A stretch of DNA of 64,000 bases from Richelia sp. SL_2_1 (GCA_012033205.1 JAAUSO010000001.1:1-64000), one strand, 5' to 3'. Positions 1 to 9,138 are shown, counted from the first letter of the stretch. A program made the numbers and translations. The notes: generated from the letters alone by a model not told the origin.

Positions 1-39
1 AACTATCAACTATCCACCATCAACTATCAACTAACAACT
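1..39. repeat. Short tandem repeats (STRR-type) before hupL
   Basis: Degenerate heptads of the type CAACTAT/CAACTAA run up to the hupL start codon. Such short tandemly repeated sequences are known between hupS and hupL in heterocystous cyanobacteria. hupS would lie just left of the window. Confidence 0.75.
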
Positions 40-547
40 ATGATACAAACATTAGACATTTCACCTTTGGGTAGAGTTGAAGGCGATTTAGATGTCAGAG
101 TTGATATCGACGACGGACAAGTCGTCAATGCTTGGACTCATGCGGAATTGTTTCGCGGATTTGAAGTAATTTTACGCGGTAAAGACCCGCAAGCTGGGTT
201 GATTGTGACACCTCGTGTCTGCGGTATTTGCGGTGCTTCTCATTTAACTAGTGCGGCTTGGGCTTTAGATACTGCCTGGAAAACTGAAGTTCCTCGTAAT
301 GCAATTTTGGCGAGAAATCTCGGTCAAATTGTCGAAACTATACAAAGTATTCCTCGCTATTTCTATGGATTGTTTGCGATCGATTTAACTAATAAAAAGT
401 ATCGGCACAGTCATTTTTATCAAGAAGCTTGTCGCCGTTTTGCACCTTTTACAGGTAAGTCTTATGAAATTGGCATCACCATTTCTAGTAAACCTGTAGA
501 AATATACGCTTTATTTGGCGGGCAATGGCCCCATAGCAGTTATATGG
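40..547 (+). CDS. hupL: Uptake [NiFe]-hydrogenase large subunit HupL, 5' part (interrupted gene)
   Basis: This is the first 169 codons of the uptake hydrogenase large subunit, which with HupS oxidises H2 released by nitrogenase in heterocysts. The L1 nickel-binding motif RVCGICGASH is visible, with Cys61 and Cys64. In the unexcised chromosome the frame runs into the element and stops at 585, giving a 181-residue product without the distal nickel ligands. The frame matches the HupL continuation at the 18-bp repeat (530-547). Joining 40-547 to 8054-9138 gives 1,593 nt and 530 residues, the normal HupL length. The ATG at 40 directly follows an STRR tract, as in other hupSL intergenic regions. 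hupS is outside the window. Confidence 0.95.
530..547 (+). repeat. Left recombination site of the hupL element
   Basis: CCCATAGCAGTTATATGG, identical to 8036-8053. It encodes part of HupL (PHSSYM) and is read in the same frame at both ends, so excision is scarless at the protein level. Confidence 0.95.
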
Positions 548-1310
548 CAAGAAATGGCGGAATTGTTTATGTGTTAGGAGTTTGAGAATAGAGCTTTGAT
601 GATTCCCTGGCTTTTCCTTAAATTGGACAACCGATTATCAAATCAATCATTCATTTTTCTAAAGTAGATGTAATTTGAGTGGAAAATCATTACCTAATTT
701 TTCCTTAGCACTCCTAATTCAACCTCTAAAAGATTGGCGATATGTCGAAGACATCACGCTCCGCGTATCGCTATGGTCAATTTGTTAGAACTGCTATCTG
801 CTCGCCGTTCTGATACATACTATGAAGCTTGTCCGGAACTAATCAAAATAATCTCAAATAATTTTAAAATGTCATGCTGACGTAAGGAAGACCGTTAACC
901 CACTACTATTTAACAAAATAATCTGGTGGATTACGACCCTACTCCTATGCATTCTGAAGGGTATCCAAAACCAAAACTTTCAAATCAGGAATAGTAGCTA
1001 AACGCGCATCATTAATACTTCTAATTTATCTACGGTTGGTAATAGTTGAGATATGTATATTTATTGTCTCTAGATGAAAATAAAACCCGGTTTTTTCTCT
1101 ATATAAATACGCAATTGTGATTATTTCAGTGTTGATAATTACTAGTAAATTCAAATGTTTTTTGATATGAAATTAGTCCGTTTTAACTGCTCCTTTCCTA
1201 ATAGAAGATTAACTATGGTTGGGTTGTATGCAAAGACAGCGCCAACGAAGAATATAAAATAAAACCCAACATTGATTGTGCTGGGTTATATTCTAGGGAC
1301 ATCGCGAAGT
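548..1310. other. Left part of the hupL element without an intact gene
   Basis: No convincing gene is seen over about 760 bp. A short open stretch ending near 880 on the plus strand could be a gene remnant. An AAAACCCGGTTTT-like palindrome lies near 1083, a sequence that recurs elsewhere in the window (about 9783, 16911 and 17059). Confidence 0.5.
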
Positions 1311-3086
1311 TTATTTTTTCGGTACGGGAGTATTCAAAGCTGCTTCAATCCGTATAAAAAGCTGAGGTAAATATCCGTAAAATCGCTGATATCGCAAAGA
1401 CATGGCATCAATGGTACAGCTACCGCAGTGTTGTCCAGGGGGAGGGACTGCTACCGATTGTACCATTTCATCTGAAACACCTGCCCAAGGTAAATGCCCT
1501 ACAGGAGCAGATGTTGAGGAATAATTGAGTTCGGATTCATTCAACCAGTCGCTGCTGATAAAATCGTTTTCGGTACGGGGAACTATGAGTTTCCAACCAA
1601 CGGCATCGCGAAAAGCATTAACCCCTGCTTCGGAGTTTTTGGGATGGGTTGCCATTGCTTGTCGCCAAATTTTGGCTTGGACGCTGAAGCCAAATCGTCC
1701 ATCGCTAGCGGCTAGCCAAGCTCGATCAATTTCTCGGATCAGTTCCAAGGGTATGCTAGCAGGATTCGGTCCGTAGGGGTCTTTTTCGGGTGATAATAGC
1801 CGACGGGTTTCTTTGTCCGCAGCAGCCCAGTTTTTGGATTTGAGGAATTGCTGAAGTTGAGAAGTATTCGTAGTTAAATTTTTACCGTTTTGAGTAGCAA
1901 TATGCCGCTCTAACAAATTAATGATTTGGGTTTTATTCAGTTGTCGAGCTAAGTCTAGAGCAGTTTTACCTTGATTATCTTTGATGTCAAATCTAGCATT
2001 TTTACTGAGGAATAATGTGACCAATTCCGGTCCAAAAAAACTTTGCTCCTCCAATACTGCTTGATGCAGAGGTGTTCTACCTAATTTATCTTGAATATTT
2101 AAATCTGCATTGGCTGCAACCAGTAGTTGAGCTACTTCCAGATTGACATCATAAAGAGGAGTTTTACCTTCAACATCTTGTAAATTAACTTTTGCTCCTC
2201 GATTTAGTAGTAGTTTCACTAAAGAGGGTTGGAAGCGATGCACATGGAGCGGAGTTTGTCCCTGAGCATTGCGGAGATTCACATCAACTCCCCTATCGAG
2301 TAGGAGTTGTAGTACTGCTGGTTCAATACTTTGAGAGTGAATTACAGCCCCTTGACGATTTTGGATAGTTAAATCTGCTCCTGCTTCGATTAGTTTCTTG
2401 GCGATTTCTAGATGAGATATCCCGTAGTGCAGTGGTGTAAAATTTTGATTGCTGCGAGCATTTATATTTGCACCACGACGCATTAATAGCTCGGCAATAT
2501 CAGCTTTTCCGGAATTAGCAGCAAAATGTAACGGTGTCATTTGCTCTTGATTTTTAACGTTAACCTTAGCACCGCCATCGATCAAAAGTTTGATTACAGC
2601 AGCGGTTTTCTCTCCAAAAACGTTGTGGAGTGGGGTATCACCATTCTGATTACGGACATTCACCTTTGCTCCCTGAGCTAATAGCGATCGCGCATTTTTC
2701 TCAGATTTTCCGACATAATGTAGGGGAGTATTTCCTTTGCCATCACGAGCATTCACATTTACCCTTCGTTGAATTAAACGCTGAGCAAGTGCTTCATCTG
2801 TAGATAGCAAAAAGTTAAGCGGTAGCCACTTTTCACCAAACATATCGCAAGGTTGATTCAAATTACCTCCTTTATCGATTGCTTTACCTAAAGCTACTGA
2901 TAAATCAGGAGCAGCACCAAAAGGACTAAATTTTTCCGATAAAGTTTTACAAAAAGGAGAAACGGAGTTAGATTTTTTTGGTACAGCATCAACAGCAAAA
3001 GGTAATAATATTATTGTTCCTAGAGAAATCAAGTAAATAGTCTTCAACAGATAATTAGATGATTTATGGTTAGATTTAGTGTTCAT
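1311..3086 (-). CDS. Secreted or membrane-anchored ankyrin-repeat protein
   Basis: 591 residues. The N-terminus has a basic start and a hydrophobic segment (about residues 14-34), consistent with a signal peptide or anchor. Residues ~95-395 hold roughly nine ankyrin repeats (recurring TPLHxA and LLxxGAxVN patterns). The C-terminal ~190 residues form a non-repeat domain ending in Cys-containing and aromatic segments that I do not recognise. Ankyrin repeats bind protein partners; the target is unknown. The start codon overlaps the end of the upstream small membrane-protein gene by 11 nt, which suggests translational coupling. It is the largest cargo gene on the hupL element. Confidence 0.85.
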   Translation of the reverse strand: MNTKSNHKSSNYLLKTIYLISLGTIILLPFAVDAVPKKSNSVSPFCKTLSEKFSPFGAAPDLSVALGKAIDKGGNLNQPCDMFGEKWLPLNFLLSTDEALAQRLIQRRVNVNARDGKGNTPLHYVGKSEKNARSLLAQGAKVNVRNQNGDTPLHNVFGEKTAAVIKLLIDGGAKVNVKNQEQMTPLHFAANSGKADIAELLMRRGANINARSNQNFTPLHYGISHLEIAKKLIEAGADLTIQNRQGAVIHSQSIEPAVLQLLLDRGVDVNLRNAQGQTPLHVHRFQPSLVKLLLNRGAKVNLQDVEGKTPLYDVNLEVAQLLVAANADLNIQDKLGRTPLHQAVLEEQSFFGPELVTLFLSKNARFDIKDNQGKTALDLARQLNKTQIINLLERHIATQNGKNLTTNTSQLQQFLKSKNWAAADKETRRLLSPEKDPYGPNPASIPLELIREIDRAWLAASDGRFGFSVQAKIWRQAMATHPKNSEAGVNAFRDAVGWKLIVPRTENDFISSDWLNESELNYSSTSAPVGHLPWAGVSDEMVQSVAVPPPGQHCGSCTIDAMSLRYQRFYGYLPQLFIRIEAALNTPVPKK

Positions 3087-3425
3087 TTGTAATGACTTGA
3101 TTTCCTATAGAAGATTTATAAATTATTAATGCAGCGATTCCCCAAACTCCGATTGTCAGTAAGATAGACAAAGCAAATCGCACAGCACTAAAAGATTCAA
3201 CACGGCTTTCGGTAATTTCGCCATTTTGATAATAGTTGCGAGCAAGTTTGTATCCCAGGATGCCATACTTATGATTGTATGGGACATTGATATCCGGTCC
3301 CTCGGTGATTCCTATTAATGTCTGCGCTCCTGCATACGGAAATTTTCCTAATAAAAAACATAAGTTGACAACATTGAAGTAAGTATTAATATTGCGATCG
3401 CAATTGCTTTGATATTCTTACTCAT
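3076..3425 (-). pseudogene. Small membrane protein, frameshifted (T6 run)
   Basis: Reading from ATG at 3425 gives MSKNIKAIAIAILIL..., a transmembrane segment, then a stop after 25 codons at a run of six T (plus-strand A6 at 3353-3358). With one extra T the frame continues (VFLLGKFPYAG...) through a central hydrophilic part to a second transmembrane segment (about LSILLTIGVWGIAALI) and stops at 3076. The repaired protein would be about 116 residues with two membrane spans. Its end overlaps the ankyrin gene start, so the two probably form an operon. Family not recognised. The break may be a sequencing error or a true decay. Confidence 0.6.
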
Positions 3426-3800
3426 AGACAATTACAAAGTATTGATAGAAATAATTACGTTACAAATAAGTAAGACTTTGAGTTGAGTAATTTAGTTGCT
3501 TAACCCTACTGAGAATATTCAATTGTAAAATATTTGCGATCGCAATCTAGTACTCCACCACATTAATTATGATTGGTTCGTTTTCCCTCGAATTGTTGGG
3601 AGACGTTATGTATAACGTCTCTACAACCTTCACAACTAATGAACTACTAATATAAGCAAGTCCACGGCAAGGTGAACTTTATAAAATAACCGGCACTAAG
3701 GCGGGTTTTGTCTGTGTAGCTAAGCCACTGCTCGGCTATGGTTTCCCGACTGGTAGCAAGTGGCGTGCGACTTACAGTCGCCCCTGAAGGAACTACTCCG
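3426..3800. other. Intergenic region inside the hupL element
   Basis: No gene seen. It contains HIP1 sites, a perfect 22-nt palindromic hairpin at 3600-3621 (GAGACGTTAT/ATAACGTCTC) and, at about 3694-3790, one copy of a dispersed repeat whose inverted partner lies at 11795-11878 outside the element. Confidence 0.6.
3694..3790 (+). repeat. Dispersed repeat, copy 1
   Basis: The core GTGTAGCTAAGCCACTGCTC and the bases after it (about 38 nt in all) are repeated in reverse complement at 11795-11878, together with flanking GCGGGTTTTG and TAGCAAGTGGCG blocks. This copy is inside the hupL element and the other is outside, so the repeat moves or was copied independently of the element. Confidence 0.75.
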
Positions 3801-4433
3801 TTAATTACTATTTACATCTAAGTAACACATCTTGATGATGGCGCATATATCACTATTAACACAAGTGTTGCAAACATTAAAATGTATCCAAGTGTTACCA
3901 ATTTCATCAAGCTCTGAGTCTTGATTAGACACTTGATAATTAGAATGTCCTACCACTGTTTCCTTTGTTTCCTTGAATAAATTAATCACTACTTTTTTGG
4001 TTATTTCATAACTTCCGCTATCAAGATGAATTGCTGCAATTAGTGCTTCAAATGTTTCTCCTAAAACTGAATATTGGTTAGAAATATTTTGCTTTTCTTC
4101 TCCTTTTCCAAAGCGAATAAATTGTGTAATTTGCATCTTTTGAAACATCTGTGCCAGATTTTTTCGATTTTCAAGCTTACTCTTTTCCTCTGTGATCGAC
4201 CCACGGCTATTTTTACCCTCGTCAATCAGCATCTCAACTAAGATTAGCTTTAAAACTGCGTCTCCATAAATTCGATAAAGTTCTTGATCTTCACAATTTC
4301 GACCCCGCTGCTTTTGTTCTTGTGCAAATGTCTTGTGAGTTAGCGCTCGAACGAGTAAATCCTGATTTTTGAAGGTATAACCCAAACGTTGCCCAACAGA
4401 TGAAATATTATCTAACATATTTTCAGTTCTCAT
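3801..4433 (-). CDS. Degenerate RNase III-like protein without dsRNA-binding domain
   Basis: 210 residues. It resembles the RNase III catalytic domain over residues ~8-160 (LTHKTFA near the N-terminus, GDAVLKL, LGETFEALIAAIHLDSG). Canonical LEFLGDA appears here as YRIYGDA, so the first catalytic Glu is Arg. In the second motif the usual Asp is Glu, while FEA keeps its Glu. There is no dsRNA-binding domain; the C-terminus is a short Cys-containing tail. It is the downstream partner of a complete RNase III gene (start 17 nt from that gene's end). It is probably weakly active or inactive, and might heterodimerise with its neighbour. That pairing is inference. Confidence 0.7.
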   Translation of the reverse strand: MRTENMLDNISSVGQRLGYTFKNQDLLVRALTHKTFAQEQKQRGRNCEDQELYRIYGDAVLKLILVEMLIDEGKNSRGSITEEKSKLENRKNLAQMFQKMQITQFIRFGKGEEKQNISNQYSVLGETFEALIAAIHLDSGSYEITKKVVINLFKETKETVVGHSNYQVSNQDSELDEIGNTWIHFNVCNTCVNSDICAIIKMCYLDVNSN

Positions 4434-4449
4434 TTTTTAATCTACCTAT

Positions 4450-5134
4450 TTATAGAAATCTTCGTTTATTTAACTTTGATATAGCATCAACAGCCGCTTG
4501 TTTTTCAGCATCTTTCTTACTACGACCTTTACCTCCACCGTAGAATTTACCATCTACATAAACCTGAGAAAAAAATTCTGGAGCATGATCTGTTCCACCT
4601 AATTTTTTTTGTGTCATAATTCGGCGGACTCTTTGCTCCATTTGCTTGGACAATTTCCTGGAACTTATTTTTTGAGTCTATATTTGAGCGAACTACCATA
4701 ACACCTTCAGGCACAGAATCAAATAGTTGTTCCACTAAAGGACGCAGTGCTTCAATATTTCGCTTTTTATCTAAATAGTAAGCCCCAATCACTGCTTCAA
4801 AAGTGCTGCTCAAAAGATTCGGATTTTGATAACCGCCGTCACGGATTGCACCTTGCCCTAATCGGATTCTAAAATCCAACCCAATTTCAACCGCAAATCT
4901 AGCTAATTGCTTTTCGTCTACAAGTGCTGCTCTTCGTCGTGTCATCTCATCTTCTCCCATTTCAGGATGAAGTTGATAAAGGTATTCACCACTGATAAAA
5001 TTGAGAATTGCATCACCAAGAAACTCCAGACGCTCATTATCTCCAACTGTTCCAGGATTTTCATTGATATATGAGCGATGAGTTAGAGATCGACGTAAAA
5101 GTTTCTCGTCATTAAACATTAATAGTTTGTGCAT
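4450..5134 (-). pseudogene. rnc: Ribonuclease III (catalytic plus dsRNA-binding domain), frameshifted at an A8 run
   Basis: From ATG at 5134 the catalytic domain carries the RNase III signature NERLEFLGDAIL (residues ~33-44) and LLSSTFEAVIGAYYLD. The usual Asp three residues before the second catalytic Glu is Ser here. Near 4603-4610 a run of eight A (T8 on plus) shifts the frame. With seven A the protein continues through KKLGGTDHAPEFF into a C-terminal dsRBD (GGGKGRSKKDAEKQAA) ending at 4450, about 228 residues in total. In the sequence as given, translation would stop at 4547 without the dsRBD. The gene lies between a MITE and a degenerate RNase III paralogue. It is likely a functional dsRNA nuclease if the indel is a sequencing error. 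Confidence 0.8.
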
Positions 5135-5168
5135 TTTTCCTCCTGATTAAATTAACTACTGAAAATTG

Positions 5169-5280
5169 GGCGTTGCTGAAAAGATGTATGAAAAGGATTT
5201 TTGGTAATCTTAGAATCTTTCAGAAACAGGATAACCTGGCGTTTCTACATTTAAAATTCTGACTCTAATTCAGCAACGCC
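5169..5280. mobile_element. 112-bp MITE with 12-bp terminal inverted repeats
   Basis: Perfect terminal inverted repeats GGCGTTGCTGAA (5169-5180) and TTCAGCAACGCC (5269-5280) are flanked by an 8-bp direct repeat GAAAATTG at 5161-5168 and 5281-5288, the expected target-site duplication. No coding capacity. It sits between the HNH gene and the RNase III gene, only two bases beyond the HNH stop on its right side. Confidence 0.9.
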
Positions 5281-5290
5281 GAAAATTGAT

Positions 5291-5521
5291 TTAAACGTCG
5301 AACAACCGTCGAGGTGGATAGAGGCTATTTCCGCGAGATTTATTGCATCGGAAACAAGCCAGTCGTAAATTCTCTAAGGAATTTGAACCACCTCGACTTT
5401 TCGGTTTTAAATGGTCGAGGGTGAGGTTTTGTGCAGGCAAGCAACACCTACACCACCAACAGCAGGAACCATATTCGCTGAGAAGTTGAGTCTTTCTAGC
5501 TCGTTTTTGCTTAGAAGTCAT
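5291..5521 (-). CDS. Small HNH endonuclease-like protein
   Basis: 76 residues. The HNH fold is recognisable: an N-terminal CWWC pair, LTLDHLKPKSRGGSNSLEN (catalytic His in LDHL, Asn in SLENL) and CFRCNKSRGN, giving two Cys pairs likely to bind zinc. This is the short, stand-alone HNH type common on cyanobacterial mobile DNA. Its role in the element is unknown; it could be a homing-type nuclease or a restriction-like factor. The MITE lies immediately 3' of the gene and may have altered its transcript end. Confidence 0.85.
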   Translation of the reverse strand: MTSKQKRARKTQLLSEYGSCCWWCRCCLPAQNLTLDHLKPKSRGGSNSLENLRLACFRCNKSRGNSLYPPRRLFDV

Positions 5522-6422
5522 CTTGAATTTCCTGTGCTAAATATTTATTAGCATCGGAATATCAAGCATAATCAGCAAATCTCCCCAATTGTGAGGAAAA
5601 TAGCTAACTTGCAACCTGTTGATCAACGTCTCAAGCCCACTATCTCCAAGCCTCACACCAGTGCATACCCAGTATGCTGAACCAGCGTTTACCTGAAATC
5701 AAATCTCCTATCTCAGATGAACGCTAGACCAGAATACTGGGTTTGCATCGATTTGAGGAATAGAGATAGTACCCATGAGACGAACATCTAGGTATAGATA
5801 TTCGTTTGCATGAATACATAAAATCATACTCAACTCTTATTGTCAAGAACTAAGATTTAAGATTATCCAGAAATGATGTAAAAACAATACAGGCTGTGAC
5901 TGCCATATCCCTACGTGCGTGGATACTGGAATGAAAAGCGATTATCGTAATAATTCCTCTTCAAGTACGTTAAATCAGTTTCCCTGATCTTTCTTACGCA
6001 GGCAGCTTACAGCAATTTTCTACACATCGGTCTAATCTAATTTACAGAAGAAAAATTTGATTTAAATGTTCCTGATCAAATTGTACGTATTATCACTATA
6101 TGAATCAGGACACAATGGAATTTTTACTTAAATTTACTTAAATTTACTTAAAATAGCAATTCATCTCACACCTACTTGACTATTACTCCTATCCCGCTCG
6201 AAAATTACCTATTTCTCTTTATCTCTTTACGAATGCGCTCTCTGTGTTTGGGGCGGTTTATTTATCGGTAATCTTCTGCCGGGAAGGGAGTAGGTGTTGA
6301 GATGAATTGTGGATGAAACGTCGAGTTGCGTAGTTTGGCTATATTTGAGCATAGCGAAAACCGGGAAGACTACAGCGACTAGACGAACAAAATATTCAAT
6401 TCAAAACATTAAAGGGAATTTT
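5522..6422. other. Intergenic region with a long imperfect inverted repeat
   Basis: No gene seen in 900 bp. Positions 5663-5748 form a long imperfect inverted repeat (arms of ~37 nt, CCCAGTAT...ATACTGGG with an AGCGTT/AACGCT block further in). A small tandem ATTTACTTAA repeat lies at 6124-6150. The rest is A+T-rich without a clear coding signal. Confidence 0.55.
5663..5748. repeat. Long imperfect inverted repeat (hairpin)
   Basis: The left arm GCATACCCAGTATGCTG pairs with the right arm CAGAATACTGGGTTTGC. The inner arms ACCAGCGTTTACCTGA and TCAGATGAACGCTAGACC extend the stem. It could be a structured RNA, a degenerate MITE or a protein-binding cruciform. Confidence 0.6.
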
Positions 6423-7770
6423 TCAGGATATTCTTTTTATCGAATAATATCTACTTGAATGAATTCCCTGAAACTTCAACCTCTCAACTTCCATCCTTAA
6501 CTTTTCATTCTCCATCCTTAACGCTAATATTTCATTTTTCTGCAATTCAATCAGTGACTTTTGACTAATTACCTCACCAAAGGCTTTTTTACGATTTTCC
6601 ATACCAAACCAACGCTGATAGGTTTTAGTATGTTCGTCAACGGTATGACCTAAGTTATCTGCTGCGGCTTTGATGGGTATTCCTTGTAAATGCGAGCGAA
6701 TCGCGCAAGCATGACGTAAATCGTAGGGTTGAAAGTCAATCCCAATTTTTCTAAACCATCTCGATATATCTCTCCGCATCCAATTAATATTTTGTACCGA
6801 TGTAATTTGAGAAGTTTTTTTATCTAATATTGTTAAAGCTTTAGGATTTTTTAAATCGAATAATTCTATCCATTGAGGTACAAAAGGAATAACTTCTCTA
6901 TAACCTGTTTTAGTATCTTTATCCACTTTCCAAGTACAATCGATATTTTGTACAGATGTCCACCAATTAATATCTGGTTTAACAAATAATTCCCTCGGAC
7001 GTAAACCAAAAGTTGCTAACATTCCATATACCCAACGCCACATTTCCCAGGTTTCAGTAGCATCGCTGTGATTTGTATTTTTCCTATTTAAGGCAAATTT
7101 TTCAAATAGTTGATAATAATAAATAATTTTCTCGTCGCTGGGAATATCTCGGTGTTTAGGAGTAACGTTATCCCGTTTTATATCGAGGGTGAATCCTAAA
7201 TCAAAGGTTTTGATAAAAACAGACGATACGGCAATTAACTCGTTTTTTTATTCCTTTACAACTATTAATTACTGATTCAAAATTATTCTTGCTTGCTAAA
7301 TTAGTTAATGAAAAATTCCTTTTAATTACCGATATATAATTCGCAAAAGTATTTTGACTTGTGATAGTTCTCTGACGAGTTTTATAATAATTATCCTCGA
7401 ACTTATCTAATAATTCTCCAATGGTTTTTATGCGGTTTTTTTCTTTAATTCTGATTCCTAAATACTTTTCATTCCATACAAAAGTATGACGAGCAATTAA
7501 TTTACCTAACTCGTAACTTTCTTCAATTGCGGTTTTGAGTCCTTCTAAATTCGCTGGTATACCCAAAGACAAATCATACTGCTTTCTACCTTTACCGGAA
7601 CAGTTATAATCATCTGGTTTCAACGGTAGAGTTGCTCGTAACTGTAGAGAATTCCCAGTTTGTTTAATACTGACTCTAACTCTATCCCTTTTTAAATTAG
7701 AATTTGCTTCGACTAACTTTTGCTCAAAAACTTCTTGATATTGTAATTCCGTCGCTTTAATTTTTGCCAT
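6423..7770 (-). pseudogene. xisC: Tyrosine site-specific recombinase, XisC-like, frameshifted at an A7 run
   Basis: This is the probable excisionase of the hupL element. From ATG at 7770 an N-terminal core-binding region runs 175 codons to a run of seven A (T7 on plus, 7243-7249). With one A removed the frame continues without a stop (KKNELIAVSSVFIKTF...) to 6423, giving about 448 residues. The catalytic part shows GLRPREL (Arg I), YDLRHACAIR (Arg II, with Tyr where most integrases have His), LGH and TKTYQRWF (nucleophile Tyr). Tyr in the HxxR position is a feature I associate with XisA/XisC. It lies near the right end of the element, as in Anabaena. As written only the 189-residue N-part would be made, without the nucleophile. 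Options are sequencing error, slippage on A7, or a dead recombinase. Confidence 0.85.
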
Positions 7771-7847
7771 TCCCTATAGCTACTGTCTGTGGTGTTTTGC
7801 TATTCAAAATCGGTGAATGAGTCGGTTTTTTATGTAGATGAAATAAA

Positions 7848-7904
7848 CCTCACCCCGCCGTACTGCTCCCCTCTCCTTAACAAGGAGAGGGGAAGGGGGT
7901 GAGG
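7848..7904. repeat. CCTCACCCC-type intergenic hairpin
   Basis: Outer arms CCTCACCCC/GGGGTGAGG enclose a perfect inner stem CCCCTCTCCTT-aaca-AAGGAGAGGGG. This is a common cyanobacterial interspersed hairpin. It lies between the recombinase start and the right end of the element. A related hairpin is at 9712-9759. Confidence 0.75.
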
Positions 7905-8035
7905 TTTTCTCTTGGCTCATTCCCTAAATATTCTCTTATTTATAAGCTCAAATATCGACAAAAAATTGTTTGTCAATATCACTCAAACTACTACTAGAAG
8001 TTCTTTACGAACATTTTGAGCATTGCGAACGCGCT

Positions 8036-8053
8036 CCCATAGCAGTTATATGG
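8036..8053 (+). repeat. Right recombination site of the hupL element
   Basis: CCCATAGCAGTTATATGG, identical to 530-547; it enters the HupL frame as HSSYMVPGG. Confidence 0.95.
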
Positions 8054-9138
8054 TTCCCGGTGGAGTGATGTGCGCTCCGACATTGACTGACGTTACCCGC
8101 GCTTGGTCGATTTTGGAATATTTCCGTACCAATTGGCTCGAAGCAGTTTGGTTGGGTTGTTCTTTGGAACGGTATGAAGAAATCCAAACCTATGAAGATT
8201 TTATGAACTGGTTGGATGAAAGCCCAAATCATGCTAATTCCGATTTAGGTTTTTATTGGCGGATGGGTTTGGATATTGGTTTACATAAATATGGTGCGGG
8301 CTTGGGTAAATATGTGAGCTGGGGATATTTACCTCATGAAGTCAAATATCAAAAACCCACGGTTGAAGGACGAAATGCCGCTACAATTATGAAAAGTGGG
8401 GTGTATGACAGTATTACCGATACTCACACTCCCATGAATCATGGTTTTGTCCGTGAAAACACCACCCATTCATGGTATGACGAAGGTACGGGAGACGTTC
8501 ACCCTTACGATCGCAATACTCGACCCACCACCAACAACGTTAAGGATTTTGAAAATGCCTATTCCTGGGGAACTGCGGTAACTCACATCGATCATGGACG
8601 TTTAGAAGCAGGTCCCTTGGCGCGTCAATTGGTAGCAGGTGGTACTTACGGCGAAACTTGGCAGCATTATGATGGGTTTATCCTCGATGCTTTTAAACAA
8701 ATGGGTGGTGCTAGTATTCATCTACGTCAGCTAGCACGAGTCCACGAACTTGTCAAGCTCTATCGTCAAGCCGAACGTTGTTTAAAAGAATTCCGTTTGA
8801 ATGACCCTTGGTACATTAAACCGAAAGAACAGGATGGACGTGGTTGGGGTGCGACAGAAGCATCAAGAGGAGCTTTGTGTCACTGGATAGATATTGAAGG
8901 TGGCAAGATTAAAAATTACCAAATCATGGCTCCTTCGACTTGGAATATCGGGCCTCGTGACGGTGAAGGAAAACGTGGTCCCATCGAGGAAGCTTTAATC
9001 GGTACACCTATTTTTGATGCAAAAGACCCGGTGGAAGTAGGTCATGTAGCCCGTTCCTTTGATTCCTGTTTGGTATGTACCGTTCACGCTCATGATGCAA
9101 AAACTGGTGAAGAATTAGCGCGTTTTCGGACTGCATAA
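8036..9138 (+). CDS. hupL: Uptake [NiFe]-hydrogenase large subunit HupL, 3' part (interrupted gene)
   Basis: This is the remaining 361 codons of HupL after excision (new codons from 8054). The L2 motif DSCLVCTVH near the C-terminus gives the distal nickel ligands (Cys508 and Cys511 of the joined protein). The 16 residues after His514 (AHDAKTGEELARFRTA) are the C-terminal extension normally removed by a maturation protease once nickel is loaded. That protease, HupW, is encoded at 12404. Upstream of the repeat the frame runs a few codons into element DNA, which is not part of the gene. After excision it is transcribed with hupS and the 5' part. Confidence 0.95.

Larger units (their letters stand above)
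530..8053. mobile_element. hupL excision element (XisC-type), 7,506 bp
   Basis: The element is bounded by 18-bp perfect direct repeats at 530-547 and 8036-8053. Their core closely resembles the 16-bp site of the Anabaena PCC 7120 hupL element. Recombination between the repeats removes 7,506 bp and restores an in-frame hupL. Known relatives excise during heterocyst differentiation. Cargo on the minus strand is a tyrosine recombinase (about 265 bp from the right end), an HNH protein, two RNase III-like genes, a small membrane protein and an ankyrin protein. Several cargo genes carry single-base frameshifts. The cargo is A+T-rich and has a MITE and hairpins between genes. Confidence 0.95.

Noticed and set aside
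8023-9138. A separate hydrogenase-like gene starting at 8023
   Set aside because: Its first codons are element DNA before the 18-bp repeat. The frame is the 3' part of hupL and has no start signal.
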